Source: Petrolisthes cinctipes
Taxonomy: Eukaryota; Arthropoda; Malacostraca; Decapoda; Porcellanidae
DNA: 64,000 bases
Reading direction: 5' to 3'
Assembly: GCA_033782935.1 (NCBI GenBank)
Contig: JAWQEG010000508.1
Span: 305,501-369,500, forward strand
Below the pieces are notes generated by a model. The model was not told the DNA's origin and did no database searches. It saw only the letters and a program-made list of their open reading frames with translations. This document shows, piece by piece, positions 1 to 10,592 of the stretch. The position numbers and the translations under genes were made by a program. Each line of letters starts with the position of its first letter. Within the stretch, counting starts at the first letter, position 1.

Positions 1-52
1 TTGGGACTGAATTTGAGATATCGCCTTTACGTACCTAAAATATCGATTTTTA

Positions 53-229
53 GCATGTTTTCAGCCTATAATTTGAAAATATTCTAGCACTGAGTAGGCA
101 TGTACAGATCGCTTCTGGGACCCCAAAATATCGAGTTTTCGGGTGTTTTGAGCTTGAATTTGAGATATAAACGAGTACAGAAGATGCATGCACATATCGA
201 CTTTTGGGCACCTAAAATATCGATTTTGA
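53..229 (+). repeat. Representative long monomer (L, 177 bp)
   Basis: This unit runs from one GCATGTTTT to the next and is 177 bp long. A common 176-bp form has one T fewer in the GACTTTGGGCACC region. It carries an ATAT-flanked segment (165-197) containing the 8-bp palindrome TGCATGCA (185-192). It also has the TGTACA palindrome of the CATGTACAG word and an ATCGAT palindrome near its 3' end. Subtypes differ mainly in four places. These are GAGCC/GGGCC/TTAGCC after the start word, ATATTCTAGCACTGAG versus ATACTCTAACACGGAG, GATCGC versus GATTGC, and GTTTTGAGCC versus GTTTAGGGCC. L is close to a nucleosome plus linker in length. That is a common satellite size and does not prove function. Confidence 0.93.
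165..197 (+). repeat. 29-bp length-polymorphic segment between ATAT direct repeats
   Basis: In this long monomer ATAT occurs at 165-168 and again at 194-197, 29 bp apart. Short monomers retain a single ATAT at this point and continue with CG. Removing one ATAT plus the 25 bp between the two words converts a 177-bp unit exactly into a 148-bp unit. That is the pattern expected of slippage or microhomology deletion. The reverse, an insertion that duplicated ATAT, is formally possible. The same junction is seen in essentially all S units, so it probably arose once and spread by amplification. Confidence 0.85.
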
Positions 230-377
230 GCATGTTTTGAGCCTATACTTTGAAAACATTCTAGCACTGAGTAGGCATGTAGAGATCGTTTCTGGGACCC
301 CTAAATATCGAATTTTCGGGTGTTTTGGGACTGAATTTGAGATATCGATTTTTTGACACCTAAAATGTCGATTTTTA
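230..377 (+). repeat. Representative short monomer (S, 148 bp)
   Basis: This unit has the same order of landmarks as the long form. GAATTTGAGATAT is followed directly by CGATTTTTTG..CACC, and the 29 bp containing TGCATGCA are absent. S units usually read GTTTTGGGACTG or GTTTTGGGCCTTAA before the junction. A 147-bp subtype reads GATATCGCCTTTACGCACC instead of GATATCGACTTTTTGGCACC. The unit following an S usually starts with GATTTTTAGCATG. Subtype order is therefore phased rather than random. The length matches a nucleosome core particle (about 147 bp); any role of that match is inference. Confidence 0.93.
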
Positions 378-392
378 GCATGTTTTTAGCCT

Positions 393-407
393 ATATTTTG
401 AAAATAT
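393..407. repeat. Dyad ATATTTT-G-AAAATAT (A/T version)
   Basis: Near the 5' end of the monomer is a perfect 7-bp inverted repeat around a single G. It occurs in units reading CCTATATTTTGAAAATATTC. It is the most symmetrical element of the monomer and recurs throughout the window. Some subtypes break the outermost pair: ...GAAAACATTC after CTATATTTT, and CTGAATTTT before GAAAATACTC. Confidence 0.8.
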
Positions 408-548
408 TCTAGCCCTGAGTAGTACAGATTGCTTCTGGGACCCCAAAATATTGAATTTTCGGGTGTTTTGAGTCTGAATTTGAGATATAAACAAGTACAG
501 AAGATACATGCACATATTGACTTTGGGCATCTAAAATATCGATTTTCA

Positions 549-1198
549 GCATGTTTTGGGCCTGTATTTTGAAAATACTCTAACACGGAGTAGGCATGTA
601 CAGATCGCTTCTGGGACCCAAAAATATCGAATTTTCGGGTGTTTAGGGCCAGAATTTGAGATATAAACGGGTACAGAAGATGCATGCACATATCGATTTT
701 TGGGCACCTAAAAGATCGATTTTCAGTATGTTTTTGGCCTGTATTTTGAAAATACTCTAACACGGAGTAGGCATGTACAGATCCCTTCTGGGACCCCTAA
801 ATATCGAAGTTTCGGGTGTTTTGGGACTGAATTTAAGATATCGATTTTTTGGCACCTAAAATATCGATTTTCAGCATGTTTTGGGCCTGTATTTTGAAAA
901 TACTCTAACACGGAGTAGGCATGTACAGATCGCTTCTGTGACCCCAAAATATCGAATTTTCGGGTGTTTAGGGCCAGAATTTGATATATAAACGGGTACA
1001 GAAGATGCATGCACATATCGATTTTTGGGCACCTAAAAGATCGATTTTCAGTATGTTTTTGGCCTGTATTTTGAAAATACTCTAACACGGAGTAGGCATG
1101 TACAGATCCCTTCTGGGACCCCTAAATATCGAAGTTTCGGGTGTTTTGGGACTGAATTTGAGATATCGATTTTTTGGCACCTAAAATGTCGATTTTTA
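549..1198 (+). repeat. 325-bp L-S dimer duplication inside the 15-mer
   Basis: The L-S pair at 549-873 and the pair at 874-1198 share an unusual S unit. It starts GTATGTTTTTGG and contains GATCCCTTCTGGG and CGAAGTTTCGGG. This shows a smaller 325-bp step nested inside the 2,472-bp unit. The same nested pair is present in copy 2, at about 3021-3670, so it predates the larger duplication. Confidence 0.75.
564..578. repeat. Dyad GTATTTT-G-AAAATAC (G/C version)
   Basis: This is the same site as the dyad at 393-407, in the other main subtype. Both outer bases have changed together (A..T to G..C), so the 7-bp symmetry is kept. It occurs in units reading CCTGTATTTTGAAAATACTCTAACACGGAG. It could be coincidence combined with amplification, because all such units descend from few founders. 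Confidence 0.75.
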
Positions 1199-2776
1199 GC
1201 ATGTTTTCAGCCTATATTTTGAAAATATTCTAGCCCTGAGTAGGCATGTACAGATTGCTTCTGGGACCCCAAAATATCGAATTTTCGGGTGTTTTGAGCC
1301 TGAATTTGAGTTATAAACGAGTATAGAAGATGCATACTCATATTGACTTTGGGCACCAAAAATATCGATTTTCATCATGTTTTGGGCCTGAATTTTGAAA
1401 ATACTCTAACACGGAGTAGGCATGTACAGATCGCTTCTGGGACCCCAAAATATCGAGTTTTCGGGTGTTTTGAGCTTGAATTTGAGATATAAACGAGTAC
1501 AGAAGATACATGCACATATCGACTTTTGGGCACCTAAAATATCGATTTTGAGCATGTTTTGAGCGTATACTTTGAAAACATTCTAGCACTGAGGAGGCAT
1601 GTAGAGATCGCTTCTGGGACCCCTAAATATCGAATTTTCGGGTGTTTTGGGCCTTAATTTGAGATATCGACTTTTTGGTACCTAAAATATCGATTTTTAG
1701 CATGTTTTTAGCCTATATTTTGAAAATATTCTAGCACTGAGTAGTCATGTACAGATTGCTTCTGGGACCCCAAAATATTGAATCTTCGAGTGTTTTGAGC
1801 CTGAATTTGAGATATAAACAGGTACTGAAGATGCATGCACATATCGACTTTTGGGCACCTAAAAGATCGATTTTCAGTATGTTTTTGGCCTGTATTTTGA
1901 AAATACTCTAAAACGGAGTAGGCATGTACAGATCGCTTCAGGGACCCCTAAATATCGAATTTTCGGGTGTTTTGGGACTGAATTTGAGATATCGACTTTT
2001 TGGCACCTAAAAGATCGATTTTTAGCATGTTTTTAGCCTGTATTTTGAAAATACTCTAACACTGAGTAGGCATGTACAGATTGCTTCTGGGACCCCAAAA
2101 TATCGAATTTTCGGGTGTTTTGAGCCTGAATTTGAGTTATAAACGAGTATAGAAGATGCATACTCATATTGACTTTGGGCACCAAAAATATCGATTTTCA
2201 GCATGTTTTGGGCCTGAATTTTGAAAATACTCTAACACGGAGTAGGCATGTACAGATCGCTTCTGGGACCCCAAAATATCGAATTTTCGGGTGTTTAGGG
2301 CCAGAATTTGAGATATAAACGGGTACAGAAGATGCATTCACATATTGACTTTGGGCACCAAAAATATCGATTTTCAGCATGTTTTGGGCCTGAGTTTTTA
2401 AAATACTCTAACACGGAGTAAGCATGTACAGATCGCTTCTGGGACCCCTAAATATAGAATTTTCGGGTGTTTTGGGCCTTAATTTGAGATATCGACTTTT
2501 AGGCACCTAAAATATCGATTTTTAGCATGTTTTTAGCCTATATTTCAAAAATATTCTAGCACTGAGTAGGCATGTACAGATTGCTTCTGGGACCCCAAAA
2601 TATTGAATTTTCGGGAGTTTTAAGCCTGAATTTGAGATATAAACGGGTACAGAAGATACATGCACATATTGACTTTGGGCATCTATAATATCGATTTTCA
2701 GCATGTTTTTAGGCATGTATTTTGAAAATACTCTAACACGGAGTAGGTATGTACAGATCGCTTCTGGGACCCCAAA

Positions 2777-5265
2777 ATATCGAATTTTCGGGTGTTTTGG
2801 GACTGAATTTGAGATATCGATTTTTTGACACCTAAAATGTCGATTTTTAGCATGTTTTTAGCCTATATTTTGAAAATATTCTAGCCCTGAGTAGTACAGA
2901 TTGCTTCTGGGACCCCAAAATATTGAATTTTCGGTTGTTTTGAGTCTGAATTTGAGATATAAACAAGTACAGAAGATACATGCACATATTGACTTTGGGC
3001 ATCTAAAATATCGATTTTCAGCATGTTTTGGGCCTGTATTTTGAAAATACTCTAACACGGAGTAGGCATGTACAGATCGCTTCTGGGACCCAAAAATATC
3101 GAATTTTCGGGTGTTTAGGGCCAGAATTTGAGATATAAACGGGTACAGAAGATGCATGCACATATCGATTTTTGGGCACCTAAAAGATCGATTTTCAGTA
3201 TGTTTTTGGCCTGTATTTTGAAAATACTCTAACACGGAGTAGGCATGTACAGATCCCTTCTGGGACCCCTAAATATCGAAGTTTCGGGTGTTTTGGGACT
3301 GAATTTAAGATATCGATTTTTTGGCACCTAAAATATCGATTTTCAGCATGTTTTGGGCCTGTATTTTGAAAATACTCTAACACGGAGTAGGCATGTACAG
3401 ATCGCTTCTGTGACCCAAAAATATCGAATTTTCGGGTGTTTAGGGTCAGAATTTGATATATAAACGGGTACAGAAGATGCATGCACATATCGATTTTTGG
3501 GCACCTAAAAGATCGATTTTCAGTATGTTTTTGGCCTGTATTTTGAAAATACTCTAACACGGAGTAGGCATGTACAGATCCCTTCTGGGACCCCTAAATA
3601 TCGAAGTTTCGGGTGTTTTGGGACTGAATTTGAGATATCGATTTTTTGGCACCTAAAATGTCGATTTTTAGCATGTTTTCAGCCTATATTTTGAAAATAT
3701 TCTAGCCCTGAGTAGGCATGTACAGATTGCTTTTGGGACCCCAAAATATCGAATTTTCGGGTGTTTTGAGCCTGAATTTGAGTTATAAACGAGTATAGAA
3801 GATGCATACTCATATTGACTTTGAGCAACAAAAATATCGATTTTCAGCATGTTTTGTGCCTGAATTTTGAAAATACTCTAACACGGAGTAGGCATGTACA
3901 GATCGCTTCTGGGACCCCAAAATATCGAGTTTTCGGGTGTTTTGAGCTTGAATTTGAGATATAAACGAGTACAGAAGATACATGCACATATCGACTTTTG
4001 GGCACCTAAAATATCGATTTTGAGCATGTTTTGAGCGTATACTTTGAAAACATTCTAGCACTGAGTAGGCATGTAGAGATCGCTTCTGGGACCCCTAAAT
4101 ATCGAATTTTCGGGTGTTTTGGGCCTTAATTTGAGATATCGACTTTTTGGTACCTAAAATATCGATTTTTAGCATGTTTTTAGCCTATATTTTGAAAATA
4201 TTCTAGCACTGAGTAGTCATGTACAGATTGCTTCTGGGACCCCAAAATATTGAATCTTCGGGTGTTTTGAGCCTGAATTTGAGATATAAACAGGTACTGA
4301 AGATGCATGCACATATCGACTTTTGGGCACCTAAAAGATCGATTTTCAGTATGTTTTTGGCCTGTATTTTGAAAATACTCTAAAACGGAGTAGGCATGTA
4401 CAGATCGCTTCAGGGACCCCTAAATATCGAATTTTCGGGTGTTTTGGGACTGAATTTGAGATATCGACTTTTTGGCACCTAAAAGATCGATTTTTAGCAT
4501 GTTTTTAGCCTGTATTTTGAAAATACTCTTATACTGAGTAGGCATGTACAGATTGCTTCTGGGACCCCAAAATATCGAATTTTCGGGTGTTTTGAGCCTG
4601 AATTTGAGTTATAAACGAGTATAGAAGATGCATACTCATATTGACTTTGGGCACCAAAAATATCGATTTTCAGCATGTTTTGGGCCTGAATTTTGAAAAT
4701 ACTCTAACACGGAGTAGACATGTACAGATCGCTTCTGGGACCCCAAAATATCGAATTTTCGGGTGTTTAGGGCCAGAATTTGAGATATAAACGGGTACAG
4801 AAGATGCATTCACATATTGACTTTGGGCACCAAAAATATCGATTTTCAGCATGTTTTGGGCCTGAATTTTTAAAATACTCTAACACGGAGTAGGCATGTA
4901 CAGATCGCTTCTGGGACCCCTAAATATAGAATTTTCGGGTGTTTTGGGCCTTAATTTGAGATATCGACTTTTAGGCACCTAAAATATCGATTTTTAGCAT
5001 GTTTTTAGCCTATATTTCAAAAATATTCTAGCACTGAGTAGGCATGTACAGATTGCTTCTTGGACCCCAAAATATTGAATTTTCGGGAGTTTTAAGCCTG
5101 AATTTGAGATATAAACGGGTACAGAAGATACATGCACATATTGACTTTGGGCATCTATAATATCGATTTTCAGCATGTTTTTAGGCATGTATTTTGAAAA
5201 TACTCTAACACGGAGTAGGTATGTACAGATCGCTTCTGGGACCCCAAAATATCGAATTTTCGGGT
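2777..5265 (+). repeat. 15-monomer HOR, copy 2
   Basis: This copy repeats all the private markers of copy 1 in the same order at an offset of 2,472 bp, with only scattered substitutions. Examples are CGGTTG near 2937 where copy 1 has CGGGTG, and GACCCAAAAATATCG near 3414 where copy 1 has GACCCCAAAATATCG. The match continues to about 5265. There copy 2 reads GTTTTGAGCCTG where copy 1, at 2793, runs into the next copy with GTTTTGGGACTG. The near identity implies recent duplication or ongoing homogenisation. Confidence 0.9.
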
Positions 5266-5679
5266 GTTTTGAGCCTGAATTTGAGATATGAACGAGTATA
5301 GAAGATGCATACACATATTGACTTTGGGCACCAAAAATATCGATTTTCAGTATGTTTTGGGCCTGAATTTTGAAAATACTCTAACACGAAGTAGGCATGT
5401 ACAGATCGCTTCTGGGACCCCAAAATATCGAATTTTCGGGTGTTTTGAGCCTGAAATTGAGATATAAACGAGTATAGAAGATGCATACACATATTGACTT
5501 TGGGCACCAAAAATATCGATTTTCAGCATGTTTTGGGCCTGAATTTTGAAAATACTCTAACACGGAGTAGGCATGTACAGATCGCTTCTGGGACCCCTAA
5601 CTATCGAAGTTTCGGATGTTTTGGGACTGTATATGAGATATCGACTTTTTGGTACCTAAAATATCGATTTTTAGCATGT

Positions 5680-6882
5680 TTTGAGCCTATATTTTGAAAA
5701 TATTCTAGCACTGAGTAGGCATGTAGAGATCGCTTCTGGGACCCCTAAATATCGAATTTTCGGGTGTTTTGGGCCTTAATTTGAGATATCGACTTTTTGG
5801 CACCTAAAATATCGATTTTTAGCATGTTTTTAGCCTATATATTGAAAATATTCTAGCACTGAGTAGGCATGTACAGATTGCTTCTGGGACACCAAAATAT
5901 TGAATTTTCGGGTGTTTAGGGCCAGAATTTGAGATATAAACGGGTACAGAAGATGCATGCACATATCGACTTTTGGGCACCTAAAAGATCGATTTTCAGT
6001 ATGTTTTATGCCTGTATTTTGAAAATACTCTAATACGGAGTAGGCATGTACAGATCGCTTCTGGGACCCTAAAATATCGAATTTTCGGGTGTTTTGAGCT
6101 TGAATTTGAGATATAAACGAGTACAGAAGATGCATGCACATATCGACTTTTGGGCACCTAAAATATCGATTTTGAGCATGTTTTGAGCCTATATTTTGAA
6201 AACATTCTAGCTCTGAGTAGGCATGTACAGATCGCTTCTGGGACCCAAAAATATCGAATTTTCGGGTGTTTAGGGCCAGAATTTGAAATATAAACGGGTA
6301 CAGAAGATGCATGCACATATCGACTTTTGGGCACCTAAAAGATCGATTTTCAGTATGTTTTTGGCCTGTATTTTGAAAATACTCTAACACGGAGTAGGCA
6401 TGTACAGATCGCTTCTGGGACCCCTAAATATCGAATTTTCTGGTGTTATGGGACTGAATTTGAGATATCGACTTTTTGGCACCTAAAAGATCGATTTTTA
6501 GCATGTTTTTAGCCTATATTTTGAAAATATTCTAGCACTGAGTAGGCATGTAGAGATCGCTTCTGGGACCCCTAAATATCGAATTTTCGGGTGTTTTGGG
6601 CCTTAATTTGAGATATCGACTTTTTGGCACCTAAAATATCGATTTTTAGCATGTTTTTAGCCTGTATATTGAAAATATTCTAGCACTGAGTAGGCATGTA
6701 CAGATTGCTTCTGGGACACCAAAATATTGAATTTTCGGGTGATTAGGGCCAGAATTTGAGATATAAACGAGTACAGAAGATGCATGCACATATCGACTTT
6801 TGGGCACCTAAAAGATCGATTTTCAGTATGTTTTATGCCTGTATTTTGAAAATACTCTAATACGGAGTAGGCATGTACAGAT
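5680..6882 (+). repeat. 827-bp partial tandem duplication
   Basis: The blocks at about 5680-6055 and 6507-6882 share a linked set of rare variants at an offset of 827 bp. These are CATGTAGAGATCG (5720/6547), TATATTGAAAATATTC, GGGACACCAAAATATTG and GTATGTTTTATGCC (5999/6826). Downstream the second block jumps to sequence resembling 6400-6500, which contains CGAATTTTCTGGTG. It therefore lacks about two monomers relative to the first. Unequal exchange followed by deletion would explain this. Confidence 0.75.
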
Positions 6883-6958
6883 CGCTTCTAGGACCCCTAA
6901 ATATCGAATTTTCTGGTGTTTTGGGACTGAATTTGAGATATCGACTTTTTGGCACCTA

Positions 6959-7005
6959 AATGATCGATTTTTAACACGTTTTTAGCCTTTTTTTTGAAAA
7001 TATTC
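6959..7005 (+). repeat. Degenerate monomer start with T-run
   Basis: Here the normal AGCATGTTTTTAGCC is AACACGTTTTTAGCC, and the following TATATTTTG is replaced by a run of T before GAAAATATTC. The local dyad is lost. A similar T-run replacement occurs at 30729-30738. This is sporadic decay of single units and not an inserted element. Confidence 0.65.
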
Positions 7006-9690
7006 TAGCACTGAGTAGGCATGTACAGATCGCTTCTGTGACCCCAAAATATCGAATTTTCGGGTGTTTTGAGCCTGAATTTGAGATATAAACGAGTACA
7101 GAAGATGCATGCACATATCGACTTTTGGGCACCTAAAATATCGATTTTGAGCATGTTTTGAGCCTATATTTTGAAAACATTCTTAAACTGAGTAGGCATG
7201 TACAGATCGCTTCTGGGACCCCAAAATATCGAATTTTGTGGTGTTTTGAGCCTGAATATTTGAGATATAAACGAGTATAGAAGATGCATACACATATTGA
7301 CTTTGGGCACCAAAAATATCGATTTTCAGCATGTTTTGGGCCTGAATTTTGAAAATACTCTAACACGGAGTAGGCATGTACAGATCGCTTCTGGGTCCCC
7401 AAAATATCAAATTTTCGGGTGTTTAGGGCCAGAATTTGAGATATAAACGGGTACAGAAGATGCATGCACATATCGACTTTTGGGCACCTAAAAGATCGAT
7501 TTTCAGTATGTTGTTTGCCTGTACTTTGAAAATACTCTAACACGGATTAGGCATGTACAGATCGCTTCTGGGACCCCTAAATATCGAATTTTCGGGTGTT
7601 TTGGGACTGAATTTGAGATATTGACTTTTGGGCACCTAAAATATCGATTTTTAGCATGTTTTGGGCCCGTATTTTGAAAATACTCTAACACGGAGTGGGC
7701 ATGTACAGATCGCTTCTGGGACTCCAAAATATTGAATTTTCGGGTGTTTTGGGCCTGAATATGAGATATCGCCTTTACGAACCTAAAATATTGATTTTTA
7801 GCATGTTTTTTAGTCTATATTTTGAAATAATTCTAGCACTGAGTAGGCATGTACAGATCGCTTCTGGGACCCAAAAATATCGAATTTTCCGGTGTTTAGG
7901 GCCAAAATTTAAGATATAAACGGGTACAGAAGATGCATGCACATATCGACTTTTGAGCACCTAAAATATCGATTTTGAGCATGTTTTGAGCCTATATTTT
8001 AAAAACATTCTTGAACTGAGTAGGCATGTACAGATCGCTTCTGGGACCCCAAAATATCGAATTTTCGGGTGTTTTGAGCCTGAATTTGAGATATAAACGG
8101 GTACTGAAGATGCATGCACATATCGACTTTTGGGCACCTAAAAGATCGATTTTCAGTATGTTTTTGGCCTGTATTTTGAAAATGCTCTAACACGGAGTAG
8201 GCATGTACAGATCGCTTCTGGGACCCCTAAATATTGAATTTTCGGGTGTTTTGGGCCTTAAATTGAGATATCGTCTTTTTGCACCTAAAATATCGATTTT
8301 AAGCATGTTTTTAGCCTATATTTTGAAAATATTCTAGCACTGAGTAGGCATGTACAGATTGCTTCTGGGACCCAAAAATATTGAATTTTCGGGTGTTTAG
8401 GGCCAGAATTTGAGATATAAACGGTTGCAGAAGATGCATGCATATATCGACTTTTGGTCACCTAAAATATCGATTTTGAGCATGTTTTGAGCCTATATTT
8501 TGAAAACATTCTTGAACTGAGTAGGCATCTACAGATCGCTTCTGGGACCCCAAAATATCGAATTTTCGGGTGTTTTGAGCCTGAATTTGAGATGTAAACG
8601 AGTATAGAAGATGCATACACCTATTGACTTTGGGCACCAAAAATATCGATTTTCAGCATGTTTTGGGCCTGAATTTTGAAAATACTCTAACACGAAGTAG
8701 GCATGTACAAATCGCTTCTGGGACCCAAAAATATCAAATTTTCGGGTGTTTAGGGCCAGAATTTGAGATATAAACGGGTACAGAAGATTCATGCACATAT
8801 CGACTTTTGGGCACCTAAAAGATCGATTTTCAGTATGTTTTTGGCCTGTATTTTGAAAATACTCTAACACGGAGTAGGCATGTACAGATCGCTTCTGGGA
8901 CCCCTAAATATCAAAGTTTCGGGTGTTTTGGGACTGAATTTGAGATATCGACTTTTGGCACCTAAAATATCGATTTTTAGCATGTTTTTAGCCTATATTT
9001 TGAAAATATTCTAGCACTGAGTAGGCATGTACAGATTGCTTCTGGGACCCCAAAATATTGAATTTTCGGGTGTTTTGAGCCTGAATTTGAGATATAAACG
9101 GGTACTGAAGATGCATGCACATATCCACATTTGGGCACCTAAAACATCGATTTTGAGCATGTTTTGGGCCTGTATTTTGAAAATACTCTAACACGGAGTA
9201 GGCATGTACAGATCGCTTCTGGGACCCCTAAATATCGAATTTTCGGGTGTTTTGGGCCTTAATTTGAGATATCGCCTTGACGCACCTAAATATCGATTTT
9301 TAGCATGTTTTGAGCCAATATTTTGAAAATATTTTAGCACTGAGTAGGCATGTACAGATCGCTTCTGGGACCCCCAAATATCGAATTTTCGGGTGTTTTC
9401 AGCCTGAATTTGAGATATAATCGAGTACAGAAGATGCATGCACATATCGACTTTTTGGCACCTAAAATATCGATTTTGTGCATGTTTTGAGCCTATATTT
9501 TGAAAATATTCCAGCACTGAGTAGGCATGTACAGATCGCTTCTGGGACCCCAAAATATCGAATTTTCAGGTGTTTTGAGCCTGAATTTGAGATATAAACG
9601 AGTATAGAAGATGCATACACATATTGACTTTGGGCACCAAAAATATCGATTTTCAGCATGTTTTGGGCCTGAATTTTGAAAATACTCTAA

Positions 9691-9700
9691 CACCGAGATC
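9691..9700 (+). repeat. 13-bp deletion marker in the monomer (CACCGAGATC)
   Basis: The usual CACGGAG-TAGGCATGTACAG-ATCGC is shortened to CACCGAGATCGC by loss of 13 bp between AG words, plus a G to C change. The same lesion is present at 17801 and 25558. It therefore predates the copying of the 8.1-kb unit and is a good marker for it. Confidence 0.85.
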
Positions 9701-10239
9701 GCTTCTGGGACCCCAAAATATCGAATTTTTGGGTGTTTGTGCCTGAATTTGAGATATCGCCTTTACGCACCTAAAATATCGATTTTTAGCATGTTTTGAG
9801 CCTATAATTTGAAAAATATTCTAGCACTGAGTAGGCATGTACAGATCGCTTCTGGTACCCCAAAATATCGAATTTTCGGGTGTTTTGAGCTTGAATTTGA
9901 GATATAAACGAGTACAGAAGATGCATGCACATATCGACTTTTGGGCACCTAAAATATCGATTTTGAGCATGTTTTGAGCCCATATTTTGAAAACATTCTA
10001 GCACTGAGTAGGCATGTACATATCGCATCTGGGACCCAAAAATATCGAATTTTCGGGTGTTTAGGGCCAGAATTTGAGATATAAACGGGTACGGAAGATG
10101 CATGCACATATCGACATTTGGGCACCTAAAACATCGATTTTCAGTTTGTTTTTGGCCTGTATTTTGAAAATACACTAACACGGAGTAGACATGTACAGAT
10201 CGCTTCTGGCACCCCTAAATATCAAATTTTCGGGTGTTT

Positions 10240-10592
10240 AGGGAAAGAATTTGAGATATAAACGGTTACAGAAGATTCATGCACATATCGACTTTTGGGA
10301 ACCTAAAATATCGATTTTTAGCATGTTTTTAGTCTATATTTTGAAAATATTCAAGCACTGAGTAGGCATGTACAGATCGCTTCTGGGACCCCAAAATATT
10401 GAATTTTTGGGTGTTTTGAGCCTGAATTTGAGATATAAACGGGTACAGAAGATACATGCACATATTGACTTTGGGCATCTAAAATATCGATTTTCAGCGT
10501 GTTTTAGGCATGTATTTTGAAAATACTCTAACACGGAGTAGGCATGTACAGATCGCTTCTGGGACCCCTAAATATCGAATTTTCGGGTGTTT
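10240..10592 (+). repeat. 353-bp two-monomer segment present or absent between copies
   Basis: Copy 1 (and copy 3 near 26103) has a 177 + 176 bp pair here, with GTTTAGGGAAAGAATT and a GTTTTAGGCATG start word. Copy 2 reads straight from ATCAAATTTTCGGGTGTTT into TGAGCC. The flanking word CGGGTGTTT occurs at both ends (10231 and 10584, 353 bp apart). A crossover between misaligned neighbouring monomers would therefore delete exactly this pair. Because copies 1 and 3 share it, deletion in copy 2 is more likely than two insertions. Confidence 0.88.

Larger units (their letters stand above)
1..304 (+). repeat. Left-edge monomers preceding the 15-mer HOR
   Basis: This stretch holds the end of a 147-type unit (GATATCGCCTTTACGTACC), one L unit and the start of one S unit. 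It precedes the point where the 2,472-bp periodicity becomes visible. A CATGTAGAGATCG variant of the usual CATGTACAGATCG occurs at about 277. The same variant recurs near 1600, 4070, 5720 and 6547. The segment may belong to a further HOR copy lying outside the window. Confidence 0.7.
305..2776 (+). repeat. 15-monomer HOR, copy 1 (2,472 bp)
   Basis: Unit starts fall at 378, 549, 726, 874, 1051, 1199, 1375, 1552, 1700, 1877, 2025, 2201, 2377, 2525 and 2701, and the next start is at 2850. The spacings are 171, 177, 148, 177, 148, 176, 177, 148, 177, 148, 176, 176, 148, 176 and 149, which sum to 2,472 bp. The unit therefore has nine long and six short monomers. Private markers include GTAGTACAG (5-bp deletion near 420), GATCCCTTCTGGG near 785 and 1108, GATATATAAAC near 983, and GGCATCTATAAT near 2678. 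All recur 2,472 bp downstream. The left limit is set where copy 2 stops matching, just upstream of 2777. Confidence 0.9.
5266..9062 (+). repeat. Irregular zone of mixed L and S monomers
   Basis: Between the 15-mer HOR and the 8.1-kb unit the monomers alternate without a stable long period. Neighbouring subtypes are mixed and several units carry private changes. These include CCTATATATTGAAAA near 5833, GTTTTATGCC near 6003 and 6830, and TATTTGAGATATAAAC near 7256, which has an extra T. No gene or insertion is present. Confidence 0.8.

Noticed and set aside
100..145. CENP-B box in the ATCGAATTTTCGGGTG region
   Set aside because: The mammalian core needs TTCG, four bases, A, two bases, then CGGG. 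Here the upstream CG is one base out of register and preceded by A instead of TT, so the core does not match. Chance similarity in an AT-rich monomer is enough.
185..192. TGCATGCA as a functional regulatory motif
   Set aside because: An RY-like palindrome in every L monomer of a gene-free array has no promoter context. I keep it only as a landmark of the 29-bp segment.
5830..6390. 186-codon minus-strand frame as a repeat-containing protein
   Set aside because: The internal repeat is the satellite period and not a protein repeat family. Frames at 11345-11887, 30231-30788 and 41714-42274 are the same artefact.
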